From Mesorhizobium terrae (GTDB lineage Bacteria > Pseudomonadota > Alphaproteobacteria > Rhizobiales > Rhizobiaceae), in NCBI RefSeq assembly GCF_008727715.1, contig NZ_CP044218.1, positions 2,931,501 to 2,995,500 on the forward strand: a stretch of 64,000 nucleotides of DNA, written 5' to 3'. This document shows, piece by piece, positions 8,485-17,355 of this stretch (positions are counted from its first letter, which is position 1; each line of letters begins with the position of its first letter). Position numbers and translations under genes: made by a program. The notes beneath the pieces were generated by a model. It did not search any database and was not told the DNA's origin. It saw only the letters and a program-made list of their open reading frames with translations.

Positions 8485-8766
8485 GGGAAAAAAGCCCCTA
8501 AAACACAGTACAGGGACATACCGGATCGGCCGGTATGGCGGAGAGGCATCATGCCAATGAGTGCTTCAGGGAAGGTCACCCGCCATAGGGGGCACTATCG
8601 CGGCGACTTGCTAGCAAAGTTCTAAGGAACATGGTTAACCAGCATTAACCCGCTGATTATTTTAGCAATTGGGTGTGCACGCGGCGACGTTGCAACCACA
8701 GCGCGCCACGCTGGCAAATGAACCGAATAAACGTTCGAGCAAAGGGGGAACGAGCCGCTCTGCGGG
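8485..8766. promoter_or_regulatory. Upstream region of the first flagellin
   Basis: No coding sequence is evident between the fliP stop and the flagellin start. The region carries ATGGTTAACC followed by AGCATTAACC (8631-8650). This shares the GGTTAACC core with the region ahead of the second flagellin, at a distance of about 150 bases from the start codon. I see no convincing sigma-70 or sigma-54 promoter. Confidence 0.4.
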
Positions 8767-9498
8767 CTAGTTGAACGATCGCACCAGGCTGCCGACAAGC
8801 AGGTTCCAGCCGTCGATCAGCACGAAGAACATGATCTTGAAAGGCAGTGACACCACCGTCGGTGGCAGCATCATCATGCCCATCGCCATGGTGATGGTGG
8901 CCACGATCAGGTCGATGACCAGGAAGGGCAGCACGATCAGGAAGCCGATCTCGAAACCGCGGCGGATCTCTGAGATCATGAAGGCGGGCACCAGGATGCG
9001 CAGGTCGACCGTTTCCTTGGCCACCGTCTGGCCGCGTTCGCGGGCGAGGTCGGCGAACAGGTCGAAATCCTTGTCGCGCACATTGCTCAGCATGAAGGTA
9101 CGGAACGGATCGGAAATGCGCTCCAGCGCCACCGTCTGGCTGATCTGGTTGTCCATCAAGGGCTTCACGCCGTTCGCCCAGGCGCGGTCGAAGGTCGGCG
9201 CCATGACATAGAAGGTCATGAACAGGGACAGCGAGATCAGGATCAGGTTGGCCGGCGTCGATTGCAGGCCGATGCCGGCGCGCAGGATCGAAAAGGCAAT
9301 AATGAAGCGGGTGAAGCTCGTCACCATGATCAGCAGGCCCGGTGCCACCGAAAGCACGGTGAGCAGCCCGAACATCTGGATGATCGTGGCCACGGTAGTG
9401 CCACTGGCCTGGCCGATGCCGCCGAGGTCGATCTGCTGGGCGCTCGCTGCCGTTACCGTGGCCGCGAAGACGCCGGCGAAAAGGAGGATTTTTTTCAT
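8767..9498 (-). CDS. fliP: Flagellar export gate protein FliP
   Basis: 243 residues. The ATG at 9498 overlaps the fliL stop (ATGA) and opens a cleavable signal peptide (KKILLFAGVFAATVTAASAQQ), as is usual for FliP. The FliP signatures follow: LTVLSVAPGLLIMVTSFTRF, ILRAGIGLQSTPANLI, FDLFADLARERGQTV, and the final helices AMGMMMLPPTVVSLPFKIMFF. FliP forms the core of the type III export gate with FliQ and FliR, neither of which is in this window. It is the last gene of the long rod/ring operon, which starts near flgF; the flagellin region follows after 282 non-coding bases. Confidence 0.95.
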   Translation of the reverse strand: MKKILLFAGVFAATVTAASAQQIDLGGIGQASGTTVATIIQMFGLLTVLSVAPGLLIMVTSFTRFIIAFSILRAGIGLQSTPANLILISLSLFMTFYVMAPTFDRAWANGVKPLMDNQISQTVALERISDPFRTFMLSNVRDKDFDLFADLARERGQTVAKETVDLRILVPAFMISEIRRGFEIGFLIVLPFLVIDLIVATITMAMGMMMLPPTVVSLPFKIMFFVLIDGWNLLVGSLVRSFN

Positions 9499-9986
9499 TC
9501 GAACAGCAGCGCCCTGACCAACACTTCCTTGACCTTGCCGCCGCTGCGGATCGCGGCGCGCTCCTGCAGGTCGGCCCGCAGATGCTGATAGCCGCTGGCG
9601 CCTTCGACCTGATGCATCTTGACGGTGCGCAGGAAGGCAAGCAGGTCCTGATGGATATTTTCCGCCATTCCCGGCGGCGGCGTACCGTCGAAGACCAGCG
9701 AGACCTGCAGCCGCGCCCAGACATCCGTCGGCGCGGCCAGGTTGGTGGTCAGCGAGGCGAGCTCGACCAGAACCGGTCCGGTGGTCTCGCCTTCTTTCTT
9801 GGTTTCCTTGGTCGGCAGCTTCTGGTGGCTTTCCTTGACCGGCGGTGCCGGCTTCTCGGAATTCTTCAGATAAGTGCCCGCGAACCAGCCGACGCCGAGT
9901 GCCGCCCCGGTCATGGCAAAGAGCATCCCCATCTGCACGATGAGGGAGGGGCCCTTCGGTGCTGCGATCTGCTCGGTGTTTGCCAC
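9495..9986 (-). CDS. fliL: Flagellar basal body-associated protein FliL
   Basis: 163 residues with one N-terminal membrane helix (MGMLFAMTGAALGVGWFAGTYL) and a periplasmic domain ending in LQERAAIRSGGKVKEVLVRALLFE, the FliL pattern. A charged linker (about residues 45-65) connects the two. FliL surrounds or supports the stator near the motor. It lies 17 bases after flgH and overlaps fliP by four bases, an arrangement also known from Sinorhizobium (flgH-fliL-fliP). Confidence 0.92.
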   Translation of the reverse strand: MANTEQIAAPKGPSLIVQMGMLFAMTGAALGVGWFAGTYLKNSEKPAPPVKESHQKLPTKETKKEGETTGPVLVELASLTTNLAAPTDVWARLQVSLVFDGTPPPGMAENIHQDLLAFLRTVKMHQVEGASGYQHLRADLQERAAIRSGGKVKEVLVRALLFE

Positions 9987-10003
9987 GCTCTTCTATCCCG
10001 CGC

Positions 10004-10708
10004 CTAGAACGGCAGTACCTGGTCGAGAATTTGCTGGCCGTAACCCGGCTGCTGGACTTCCGACACGCGACCGCGGCCGCCATAGGAGATGCGGGCTTCG
10101 GCGATGCGCTCGTAGGAAATGGTGTTTTCCTGGCCAATATCGGCGGGCCGCACGATACCGGCGATGGTGAGCACGCGCATCTCGTAGTTGACGCGTACTT
10201 CCTGCGAGCCGGTGATCATCAGATTGCCGTTGGACAGCACATTGGTGACGACGGCGGCGACGTTCAGCTCGATGGTCTCCGACCGTTCGATGGCGCCGTC
10301 GGCATTGGTCTTGGTCTTCGATTCCATAGAGCCGTCGAGCTTGCCGCCTGTCTTGGCGCTATCCCACTCGGCATCGGCCTTGAGACCGAGCGAACGGCTC
10401 GCGGTGCGGCTGCGGTCGTTCTGGTTCTTGAACTTGGCGCGGTCGTTGATCTTGATCTTGACGGTCAGGATGTCGCCTGCGCGCAGCGCGCGCGGATCGG
10501 TGAACAGGCGGCTCTGGCGGTCGTCCCACAAGGAAAAACGGCGACGCGGCGCGGCAGGCGATTCCGGATATTGATAGACAGGCGCGGCCTGGCTGCGGAT
10601 GCCGGACCCGACAGGCGACATGGCCGGTTCCTTGTTGACCTGGTTCAGGTCTGTCCCGCAGCCTGTGAGGCTGGCGGCAGCGAACAAAATCAAAGTTTTG
10701 CGGATCAT
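10004..10708 (-). CDS. flgH: Flagellar L-ring lipoprotein FlgH
   Basis: 234 residues. The lipoprotein signal MIRKTLILFAAASLTGC ends in a lipobox with the modified Cys at residue 17. The FlgH core is plain: SLWDDRQSRLFTDPRALRAGDILTVKI, IELNVAAVVTNVLSNGNLMITGSQEVRVNYEMRVLTIAGIVRPADI and a C-terminal ARISYGGRGRVSEVQQPGYGQQI. It forms the outer-membrane L ring around the rod. It overlaps motE by four bases. Confidence 0.95.
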   Translation of the reverse strand: MIRKTLILFAAASLTGCGTDLNQVNKEPAMSPVGSGIRSQAAPVYQYPESPAAPRRRFSLWDDRQSRLFTDPRALRAGDILTVKIKINDRAKFKNQNDRSRTASRSLGLKADAEWDSAKTGGKLDGSMESKTKTNADGAIERSETIELNVAAVVTNVLSNGNLMITGSQEVRVNYEMRVLTIAGIVRPADIGQENTISYERIAEARISYGGRGRVSEVQQPGYGQQILDQVLPF

Positions 10709-11382
10709 GTCGGGTCTACCCTGCGCGCAGCGCTGCCTATGATGCCGGTGAGCGCGGCGGCCGCTTTCTTGTCCATCTCGTTCAGTATGACGCTTGCCTT
10801 GCGCGCATCGAGCTTCATCAGGATGGCGGCGGCGAGCTCGACATTGGTGCCGGCCAGCCGCTCGGCGGCGGCATCGGGCTTCATGCCGGAATAGATCTTG
10901 ACGAGGCTGTCCTCGGCGCGCGCCAGGAACACTTCGCGCCGCTTCAGCCAGGCTTCATATTCGGCGCGTTTTTCCTCGAGCGCGGTGATGCGCTTGTCGA
11001 CTTCGCTCTGCAACTGCTTGAGCTCGGCCGACTGCAGCGAGTAGCGGCGGTCGCGCGCGGCGTCGGCGATGTTGGAGCAGAAACGCTGCACCTCGCTTTC
11101 GTTGCTGGCGGGCGCCGTCGGCGTTGAGCCGGTGGTGAGGTTGGCTACCGCCGCCGGCTGCTTCAGCGGCAATGGCAATGGAGCCTCGGCGATCTCGGCG
11201 CGCGGCGCCTCACGGGTCAGGTTCTGCGGGGCGTCGGCCGTCGGCCCGCCGGGCAGTACCTGGCGCACGGCGTCTTCCGCGCGAACCGGTCCGAGCGACG
11301 CCAGAAGGGCGACGACGGCGCCGACGACGGCGAGGCGCGGCGGTGTGCGGCGGTGGCGGGAAGGGCGGGTCGCTTCGGTCAT
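10705..11382 (-). CDS. motE: MotE, chaperone-like flagellar protein
   Basis: 225 residues. A signal sequence or membrane anchor (LAVVGAVVALLASLGPVRA) is followed by a Pro/Ala linker, a coiled coil (about residues 95-150, LQSAELKQLQSEVDKRITALEEKRAEYEAW) and a C-terminal helical module ([33 protein letters not shown]). This module resembles the MgtE N-terminal fold. In Sinorhizobium, MotE is the chaperone for MotC and its gene lies between flgI and flgH, exactly as here. It overlaps flgH (ATGA) and starts eight bases after flgI. Confidence 0.85.
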   Translation of the reverse strand: MTEATRPSRHRRTPPRLAVVGAVVALLASLGPVRAEDAVRQVLPGGPTADAPQNLTREAPRAEIAEAPLPLPLKQPAAVANLTTGSTPTAPASNESEVQRFCSNIADAARDRRYSLQSAELKQLQSEVDKRITALEEKRAEYEAWLKRREVFLARAEDSLVKIYSGMKPDAAAERLAGTNVELAAAILMKLDARKASVILNEMDKKAAAALTGIIGSAARRVDPT

Positions 11383-11390
11383 CGGACAGC

Positions 11391-12641
11391 CTATTGGAGC
11401 ACGAGATCGGCCTGCAGCGCGCCGGCCGACTTGATGCCCTGCAGAATGGCGATGATGCCGTCGGGCTTGACGCCCAGGCGGTTGAGTCCGGAAACCAGCG
11501 TCTCGAGGTTCGGACCGTCGAGCACGGCGACGCGGCCGTTGGGCCGGCTGATGTCGATGGCCGTGTTTGGCTCGACCGCTGTCACGCCGCGCGAGAAGGG
11601 CTCCGGCTGGATGACGGTCGGTGCCTCGGTAATGCGCACGGTGAGCGTGCCGTGGCTGATGGCGACGCGCGAAATCTTGACCTGGTTGCCGATGACGATG
11701 GTGCCGGTGCGTTCGTCGATGACGACGCGGGCAGGCGTGTCGGCCTCGATCACGAGGTTCTCGATCTCAGCGTAGAAGCGTGCCGCCGAGACACCCTTCG
11801 GCTTCTTGACGGAAACCGTGCGGCTGTCGCGTTCAGCTGCGACCCGCGCGCCGAAGCGCTGGCGTGTGTAGTCGTTGATGACGTCGGCGATGCGGACGGC
11901 CGTCGAGAAGTCCGCGTTGTAGAGCTGCAGCGTCAGCATTGCCTGGTCGCCGAATTCCGCCTGCACTTGGCGTTCGACGATGGCGCCGTTGGGCACGCGG
12001 CCGGCGGTCGGCACGCCCTGCGTCACCTGCTGCGCCTGACCCTGCGCGGTAAAGCCGGAAACGACCACAGAGCCCTGGCCAACGGCGTAGATTTCGCCGT
12101 CCGCGGCCTTCAGCGGCGTCATGATCAGCGTGCCGCCCTGCAATGAGGTGGCGTCGCCCATCGAGGATACATTGATGTCGATGCGCGCCCCGGATTGCAC
12201 GAAGGGCGGCATGTTGGCGGTGACGATGACGGCGGCGACGTTCTTGGCGCGCGCATTGGTGCCGAGCGAGGCGATGCCGAGATTTTCCAGCATGGCGCGG
12301 ATCGACTGCTCGGTGAAGGGCGAATTGCGCAGCGAGTCGCCGGAACCCTGCAGGCCGATGACCAGGCCATAACCGACGAGCTGGTTGTCGCGGGCGCTTT
12401 GCAGGCGGGCGACGTCCTTGATGCGCGAGGCCACCTGGCCGGGCGGCAGCGAGCTCGGCCCGGGCGAGACCTGGAACATGCGGCTTGCCGTGTCGGGATC
12501 GTAGTTGGGATCGTCGAACTGGCCGCCTTCGCGCGTCGCCTTGGCCGCGAGCTCACGCTTGGCCTTGGCATTCAGGCCGTCGGCGAGGACGGGCTGGGCG
12601 CAAAGCAGTGCCGCAAGAGTGAAAGTGAGGCACTTCTTCAT
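11391..12641 (-). CDS. flgI: Flagellar P-ring protein FlgI
   Basis: 416 residues with a signal peptide (CLTFTLAALLCAQPVLADG). The FlgI core begins at SRIKDVARLQSARDNQLVGYGLVIGLQGSGD and continues through TANMPPFVQSGARIDINVSSMGDATSLQGGTL to the C-terminal LVSGLNRLGVKPDGIIAILQ. An extra segment of about 48 residues (Lys/Ala-rich, then DDPNYDPDTASRMF and a Pro-rich part) lies between the signal peptide and the core, making it longer than the usual 360-370 residues. It forms the periplasmic P ring. The start ATG overlaps the flgA stop, coupling it to its chaperone. Confidence 0.94.
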   Translation of the reverse strand: MKKCLTFTLAALLCAQPVLADGLNAKAKRELAAKATREGGQFDDPNYDPDTASRMFQVSPGPSSLPPGQVASRIKDVARLQSARDNQLVGYGLVIGLQGSGDSLRNSPFTEQSIRAMLENLGIASLGTNARAKNVAAVIVTANMPPFVQSGARIDINVSSMGDATSLQGGTLIMTPLKAADGEIYAVGQGSVVVSGFTAQGQAQQVTQGVPTAGRVPNGAIVERQVQAEFGDQAMLTLQLYNADFSTAVRIADVINDYTRQRFGARVAAERDSRTVSVKKPKGVSAARFYAEIENLVIEADTPARVVIDERTGTIVIGNQVKISRVAISHGTLTVRITEAPTVIQPEPFSRGVTAVEPNTAIDISRPNGRVAVLDGPNLETLVSGLNRLGVKPDGIIAILQGIKSAGALQADLVLQ

Positions 12642-13111
12642 GAAGCGCTGACCCGAATGGTGCCGTCGGCCATGACCGTGCCGGTTAGCACCTTGCCGCT
12701 GTCGACATTGCGGACCTTGATCAGGTCGCCGGCGGAGCCGGGCTGCAAGGAGATGGCGGACGCGGTGATGGAGAGGCTGTCGACGACGAAGTTGATCAGG
12801 ACGGGCGCGCCCTGTTCGACCAGCCAGGCATCGCGCAGCGCGGTGGCAGGAATGTAGCGACCGGGCAAAAGCGTGCGCTTGGCGATCTTGCCTTCGAGGT
12901 CGGCGGCGACGGTGACGACGCCCTGCGGCTTGCGTTTGCCGGCGCCGAGCGTGACTTCCTTCAGCGCGGCGAGGCCGATCGTTTCGCCGGGATAGATCAC
13001 GCGGTTGGGGATCAGCACGACCTCGTCGGCAAAGGCCGGCGCGACGCCCATGGCCAATGCCAGAGCGAGCGCGAGACGGCGGAAATAAGGACCGAGGGCG
13101 AGCCGGATCAT
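12638..13111 (-). CDS. flgA: Flagellar P-ring assembly chaperone FlgA
   Basis: 157 residues with a signal peptide (LALALALAMGVAPAFADE). The SAF-type core shows VLIPNRVIYPGETIGLAAL and AKRTLLPGRYIPATALRDAWLVEQGAPV, and the end GDLIKVRNVDSGKVLTGTVMADGTIRVSAS is typical of FlgA. It helps assemble the FlgI ring in the periplasm. It is four bases after flgG and overlaps flgI by four bases. Confidence 0.93.
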   Translation of the reverse strand: MIRLALGPYFRRLALALALAMGVAPAFADEVVLIPNRVIYPGETIGLAALKEVTLGAGKRKPQGVVTVAADLEGKIAKRTLLPGRYIPATALRDAWLVEQGAPVLINFVVDSLSITASAISLQPGSAGDLIKVRNVDSGKVLTGTVMADGTIRVSAS

Positions 13112-13115
13112 GATG

Positions 13116-13904
13116 TCACCGAATGTTCTTGGAGACGACCGCTGCCATTTCGTCGGCGGCCTGGATGACCTTGGAATTCATCTCATAGGCGCGCTGCGCA
13201 GAGATCAGGTCGGTGATCTCCTTGACCGGGTCGACGTTGGAGTTCTCGACATAGTTCTGCCGGATGGTGGCGTAACCGGGGTCGCCCGGCACGCCGACAT
13301 TGGCCGGGCCGGAAGCCACGGTCTCCTGGAACAAATTGTCGCCGAGCGGCGCCAGGCCGGCCTCGTTGGCGAAGGTGGCGATGGTCAGCTGTCCGAGGTT
13401 CTGCAGATCCATCTGGCCATCGACACGCGCGAAGACCTGGCCGGTCTTGTTGATGATGAGTTCCTTGGTGTCGAGCGGCACGGTGATGGCCGGAACGATC
13501 GGCGCGCCGTCAACGGTCACCATCTGGCCGGTGGCGTTGGTGTTGAAGGTGCCGGCGCGCGTGTAGCGCGTCTGGCCATCGGCGCCTTCGATCTGGAACC
13601 AGCCTTTGCCGTCCAGCGCGAGGTCATACTCGTTGCCTGTGTTGGTGAACGTGCCCTGGATGTGGACGTTGCGCACGGCGCTGGTCTTGACGCCGAGGCC
13701 GATCGACACGCCTTCCGGCACGACCGAGGTGTTGCCACGGTCGGGAACGCCCTGGGTGCGGTCGACCTGGTAGAGAAGATCCGAGAACTCCGCCCGCGCG
13801 CGCTTGTAGCCGGTGGTGTTGATGTTGGCGATGTTGTTGGCGATGACTTCCAGATTGGTCTGCTGGGCATTCATGCCGGTGGCGGCTATGGCAAGGGCTT
13901 TCAC
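13116..13904 (-). CDS. flgG: Flagellar distal rod protein FlgG
   Basis: 262 residues, the usual FlgG length. N-terminal rod motif [33 protein letters not shown], central FlgG-specific part ([30 protein letters not shown]) and C-terminal [30 protein letters not shown] are all present. It builds the distal rod that crosses the P and L rings. It lies ten bases after fliE. Confidence 0.96.
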   Translation of the reverse strand: MKALAIAATGMNAQQTNLEVIANNIANINTTGYKRARAEFSDLLYQVDRTQGVPDRGNTSVVPEGVSIGLGVKTSAVRNVHIQGTFTNTGNEYDLALDGKGWFQIEGADGQTRYTRAGTFNTNATGQMVTVDGAPIVPAITVPLDTKELIINKTGQVFARVDGQMDLQNLGQLTIATFANEAGLAPLGDNLFQETVASGPANVGVPGDPGYATIRQNYVENSNVDPVKEITDLISAQRAYEMNSKVIQAADEMAAVVSKNIR

Positions 13905-13914
13905 GGATGTGTCC

Positions 13915-14241
13915 TCAGATGCTCATACGGCTGACTTCGAGATAGGCGGAGACGATCTTGTCGCGGATGGCGATGGTCGTCTGAAGCGCCTGCTGCGCGC
14001 CCATCACGGCGTCGACCACCTGGCGGGTGTCGACATCGCCCTTCAAGGCCTGGATGGAAGCCTGCTCGGCATGCTGCAGGGTGTTCACCGTCTTCGTGGC
14101 GGCCTGGTTGAGCGCCTCGGCGAAAGTGGATGCGACCTGGGTTCCGGTCGGGGCGGCGCCCGTTCCGGTGAGAAGGTCGGTGGAGGTTTCCGAACCGCTG
14201 TTGGCGGACTTTAGGTGGACAGCGCCGATACCGCCGATCAT
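13915..14241 (-). CDS. fliE: Flagellar hook-basal body protein FliE
   Basis: 108 residues. After a Ser/Thr/Gly-rich N-terminus, the FliE helix pair is clear: [67 protein letters not shown]. FliE links the MS ring to the rod. The start overlaps the flgC stop (ATGA). Confidence 0.92.
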   Translation of the reverse strand: MIGGIGAVHLKSANSGSETSTDLLTGTGAAPTGTQVASTFAEALNQAATKTVNTLQHAEQASIQALKGDVDTRQVVDAVMGAQQALQTTIAIRDKIVSAYLEVSRMSI

Positions 14242-14657
14242 GACTGGTTCCTCATCAGGTCTATGGTCATCGAAATGAGATCGCGAGCCTGCTTCACTAC
14301 CTGCAGGTTCGCTTCGTAGGAGCGGTTCGCCTCGGTCATGTCGGCCATCTCGATCAGCACGTTGACGTTGGGCATCTTGACGTAGCCCTTCGCGTCGGCC
14401 GCCTGGTTGCCGGGCTGGAATTCAACCGGGAAATCAGCGGGGTCGCGGGCAATGGAGTTGATCTCGACCAGCGAGCCGCCGGAAGCGCGGTCGAGTTCGG
14501 AGACGAAGGAGATGGTCTTGCGCTGATAGGGATTGGCGCCGGGCGTCGTGCCGGTGGACTGCGCGTTGGCGAGGTTTTCGGAAACGACGCGCATTCGTTC
14601 GGACTGCGCACCGAGACCGGAGGCTGCAACCTTGAGAGCGGCGGCTAGTGCGTCCAT
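14238..14657 (-). CDS. flgC: Flagellar proximal rod protein FlgC
   Basis: 139 residues. The rod N-terminus ([42 protein letters not shown]) and C-terminus ([37 protein letters not shown]) match FlgC. It is four bases after flgB and overlaps fliE by four bases, giving the compact flgB-flgC-fliE-flgG series. Confidence 0.94.
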   Translation of the reverse strand: MDALAAALKVAASGLGAQSERMRVVSENLANAQSTGTTPGANPYQRKTISFVSELDRASGGSLVEINSIARDPADFPVEFQPGNQAADAKGYVKMPNVNVLIEMADMTEANRSYEANLQVVKQARDLISMTIDLMRNQS

Positions 14658-14661
14658 CGGA

Positions 14662-15039
14662 TCAGCTCTTCACTGTGGTCATGAGCATGGTGTGGAAGGC
14701 CTTGACGACGGCCGTGTTCAGCTCGAAGGCGCGGCGGATTTCGCCGGCCTTCATCAGCTCGTTCTCCATCACCACCGTGTTCTTGGACGGCATCACCGGA
14801 CCGGTGGGTTCCTGCGGCTTGACGGTGAAGGCGGCTTCCGTGGCGCCGCCGAGATGGCCGCTCTGCGTCGCGCTCAGGCGAACGGCGGTGCGGTCCAGCA
14901 CTTTCTCGAAAGGCTCGACGTCGGTGGCGGTGTAACCGGGCGTGTTCGCATTGGCGATGTTGCCGGCAACCGAGGATTGCCTGACCGACAGCCATTGGGA
15001 CTGTCGGGTCGCGAGGTCGAAGAGGTTGACAGGCTCCAT
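14662..15039 (-). CDS. flgB: Flagellar proximal rod protein FlgB
   Basis: 125 residues. The rod signature is seen in [31 protein letters not shown], followed by the FlgB-type C-terminus [33 protein letters not shown]. It begins the rod gene series. An 86-base gap separates it from the membrane-protein gene upstream, which may hold a promoter, but none is obvious. Confidence 0.93.
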   Translation of the reverse strand: MEPVNLFDLATRQSQWLSVRQSSVAGNIANANTPGYTATDVEPFEKVLDRTAVRLSATQSGHLGGATEAAFTVKPQEPTGPVMPSKNTVVMENELMKAGEIRRAFELNTAVVKAFHTMLMTTVKS

Positions 15040-15125
15040 GGGAATCTCCGGATCGTTAACCGGAAATTAGGACACCAGTCTTGCGCGGGCCTTACGCGTA
15101 TCGGCAAGGCTCGGTGCGCGTGGTC

Positions 15126-15968
15126 CTATTTGGAGACTTCGATGACCCGGTCGGTGCTGGTGACCAGAACCCACTTGCCCTTGCGCTGCTCGATCGACTT
15201 GACGCGCGAGGAGTCCGGCAGGGTCGAACCGGGCTGGACGATCCAAAGCCCGGCATTGTCCTCGATCATGGCGCGTCCGTTGGCGACATGGACCAGGCGG
15301 AACGTCACTGCCTCGAGCGGATAAGGCTGTTCGTCAGCTCCCGGCGCCTGTTCCGGCGTCAGCGATTTGGTTTGCAGCGAACCGGTGAAGCCGAGGTCGA
15401 GATTGGCGTTCAGCGCGGCGAATTGAGCCGGCAATGGATCGGCGGTGCCGGCGCCGTCCGGCTGGACCATGATGCGCCCGGCATTGTGGCCGCGGCCGCC
15501 GAACTTCATTGCCTGCACGCCGAACTGATCGGGATTGAAGAAGATATACCAGGGAAACAGCGCGCACGTGAGGCCGAGCGCCACGCCGCAGGCGGCCATG
15601 ATAAAATCAGTGCGCCGGGTGTCTTTCTTCATCCTCGGGGTCGGCTCGCTCGATTGCTGGGGCCGATCTCGGATGACATCGGTCCGGGCAGTCTTACGCC
15701 TGCGCGAGCTTAGATTTGGTAAATGTTGCCTGGGCTCGGGCGTAATATCGGGCGGCGCGAACAGTTCGGCCAGCGCATCGCTTCTGCCGACCTCCCGTTG
15801 AGCCTTGCCAGCCGAAGCGCGTTTGCGGCCCAATCCCGAAAGCGGGTTGGGCAGTTTGGACAACAGGCGTTTGCGGGGGCGGGCGCGCTCCTCGGCTTCT
15901 TCCGCCTGCGCCAGCATCTCGCGCAACAACGCCTCTGTTTGTTGAAGATCAATCTCCCGCATCTGCAC
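15126..15968 (-). CDS. Conserved membrane protein between fliI and flgB, unknown function
   Basis: 280 residues. A charged N-terminal third (helical, EALLREMLAQAEEAEERARPRKRLL) is followed by one membrane helix at about residues 121-145 (DFIMAACGVALGLTCALFPWYIFF). The rest is a periplasmic C-terminal domain ending in beta-rich sequence (AMIEDNAGLWIVQPGSTLPDSSRVKSIEQRKGKWVLVT). The start overlaps the fliI 3' end by 20 bases; a second ATG two codons in is possible. It occupies the place after fliI where other bacteria encode FliJ, but it is larger and membrane-anchored, so it is not an obvious FliJ. Operon membership suggests a flagellar role. I do not recognise a named family. Confidence 0.8.
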   Translation of the reverse strand: MQMREIDLQQTEALLREMLAQAEEAEERARPRKRLLSKLPNPLSGLGRKRASAGKAQREVGRSDALAELFAPPDITPEPRQHLPNLSSRRRKTARTDVIRDRPQQSSEPTPRMKKDTRRTDFIMAACGVALGLTCALFPWYIFFNPDQFGVQAMKFGGRGHNAGRIMVQPDGAGTADPLPAQFAALNANLDLGFTGSLQTKSLTPEQAPGADEQPYPLEAVTFRLVHVANGRAMIEDNAGLWIVQPGSTLPDSSRVKSIEQRKGKWVLVTSTDRVIEVSK

Positions 15969-17349
15969 TCTGCCTGCCTCTCAGGTGATGGGCGAGATCC
16001 GAGAAAGGATCGATCGAGGGGCCATCCTTGGGCGATTGCGTCAACGCTTCGTAGATCAACGGAACCTGGCGCACCGCCATGTCGAGCTCCGGGTCGGCGC
16101 CGCCTTGATAAGCACCCAGCAGGCGGATGTCGCGCGTGTCCTCGAAGCGCGAGATCATCGACTTCAGCTTGGTCACCAATGTGCGCTGGTCCGGCGTCCA
16201 TGCCTTCGAGGCAAGGCGCGAGATGGATGCGAGCGGGTTCACCGGCGGATAGCGTCCCTGCTCGGCGATCGTGCGGTCGAGCACGACATGGCCGTCGAGA
16301 ATGCCGCGCACGGAATCGGCGACCGGGTCGTTGTGATCGTCGCCGTCGACAAGCACGGAGATGATGGCGGTGATCGAACCTGTTCCCTCGAGGCCAGGTC
16401 CAGCGCGCTCAAGCAGCTTCGGCAGGTCGGTGAAGACGGAGGCAGGATAACCGCGCGCCACCGGCGGCTCGCCGGTGCCGGTTGCCACTTCGCGCAGCGC
16501 GTGCGCAAAGCGTGTGATGGAATCCAGCACCAGGAGCACGCGATGGCCCTGGTCGCGGAAATGTTCGGCAACCCGCATCGCCGTATCAGGCGCGCGGCGG
16601 CGCATCATGGCGCTTTCGTCGCTGGTCGCGACCACCGCCACGGTCTTGCGCATCGCTTCCTCGCCGATCGTGTCCTCGAGGAATTCGCGCACTTCGCGGC
16701 CGCGTTCGCCAACCAGAGCAACCACCACGGTGTCGAAAGCGTCGGCGCCGGCGAGCATGGCGAGCAGCGTCGACTTGCCGACACCAGAGCCTGCGAACAC
16801 TCCCATGCGCTGGCCGAAGCAGAGCGGCGTGAAGATATCAATGACACGCACGCCGGTCGTGAAGGACGTGCCGACGCGCTGCCGCGCCATGGCGCCGGGC
16901 GTCGCATCGTGGTGTGCGCCGGTGTCCGGGCTGCGCAGCAGCGGCGGGCCGCCGTCGATGGCGCGCGCAAGCGCGTCGATGGTACGGCCGCGCCAGGACG
17001 AATGCGGCGTCACCGTCAACGGACCGCGCCGGAAGACGGCGTCGCCGATGCCGGCATCGGGGCTGCGCTCAAATGGGGCGACGACGACATCGTCGCGCCC
17101 GATATGGACGATTTCGCCTTGCCGCGAACCGCTGCGGCTCCGGTGTTCGACGACGTCGCCGAGCCGGGCGATGTCGGAAAGTCCGTTCACCTTGTAGTGC
17201 GTGGGTGAAACCTCGGCGACCAGCCCGCCCTGTTTCAACATCGCGGTGTCGTCGTCGAAACGGCGCCACACATGCTCCAGCACGGCCAGCCGGTTTTCCG
17301 GCATGCCGTCCCTTTCGGTAATGCGGATCAGGGACCGGTCGGCGGCCAT
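15949..17349 (-). CDS. fliI: Flagellum-specific ATPase FliI
   Basis: 466 residues. The Walker A loop is GVFAGSGVGKSTLLAML (about residue 175), the Walker B segment is VLLVLDSITRFAHALREV, and the FliI/type III signature GYPASVFTDLPKLLERAGPG follows. It energises and organises substrate delivery to the flagellar export gate. It lies six bases after flgF. Its partner FliH is probably the divergent protein encoded at 4081-4710. Confidence 0.96.
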   Translation of the reverse strand: MAADRSLIRITERDGMPENRLAVLEHVWRRFDDDTAMLKQGGLVAEVSPTHYKVNGLSDIARLGDVVEHRSRSGSRQGEIVHIGRDDVVVAPFERSPDAGIGDAVFRRGPLTVTPHSSWRGRTIDALARAIDGGPPLLRSPDTGAHHDATPGAMARQRVGTSFTTGVRVIDIFTPLCFGQRMGVFAGSGVGKSTLLAMLAGADAFDTVVVALVGERGREVREFLEDTIGEEAMRKTVAVVATSDESAMMRRRAPDTAMRVAEHFRDQGHRVLLVLDSITRFAHALREVATGTGEPPVARGYPASVFTDLPKLLERAGPGLEGTGSITAIISVLVDGDDHNDPVADSVRGILDGHVVLDRTIAEQGRYPPVNPLASISRLASKAWTPDQRTLVTKLKSMISRFEDTRDIRLLGAYQGGADPELDMAVRQVPLIYEALTQSPKDGPSIDPFSDLAHHLRGRQSADAGD

Positions 17350-17355
17350 GGGCGC

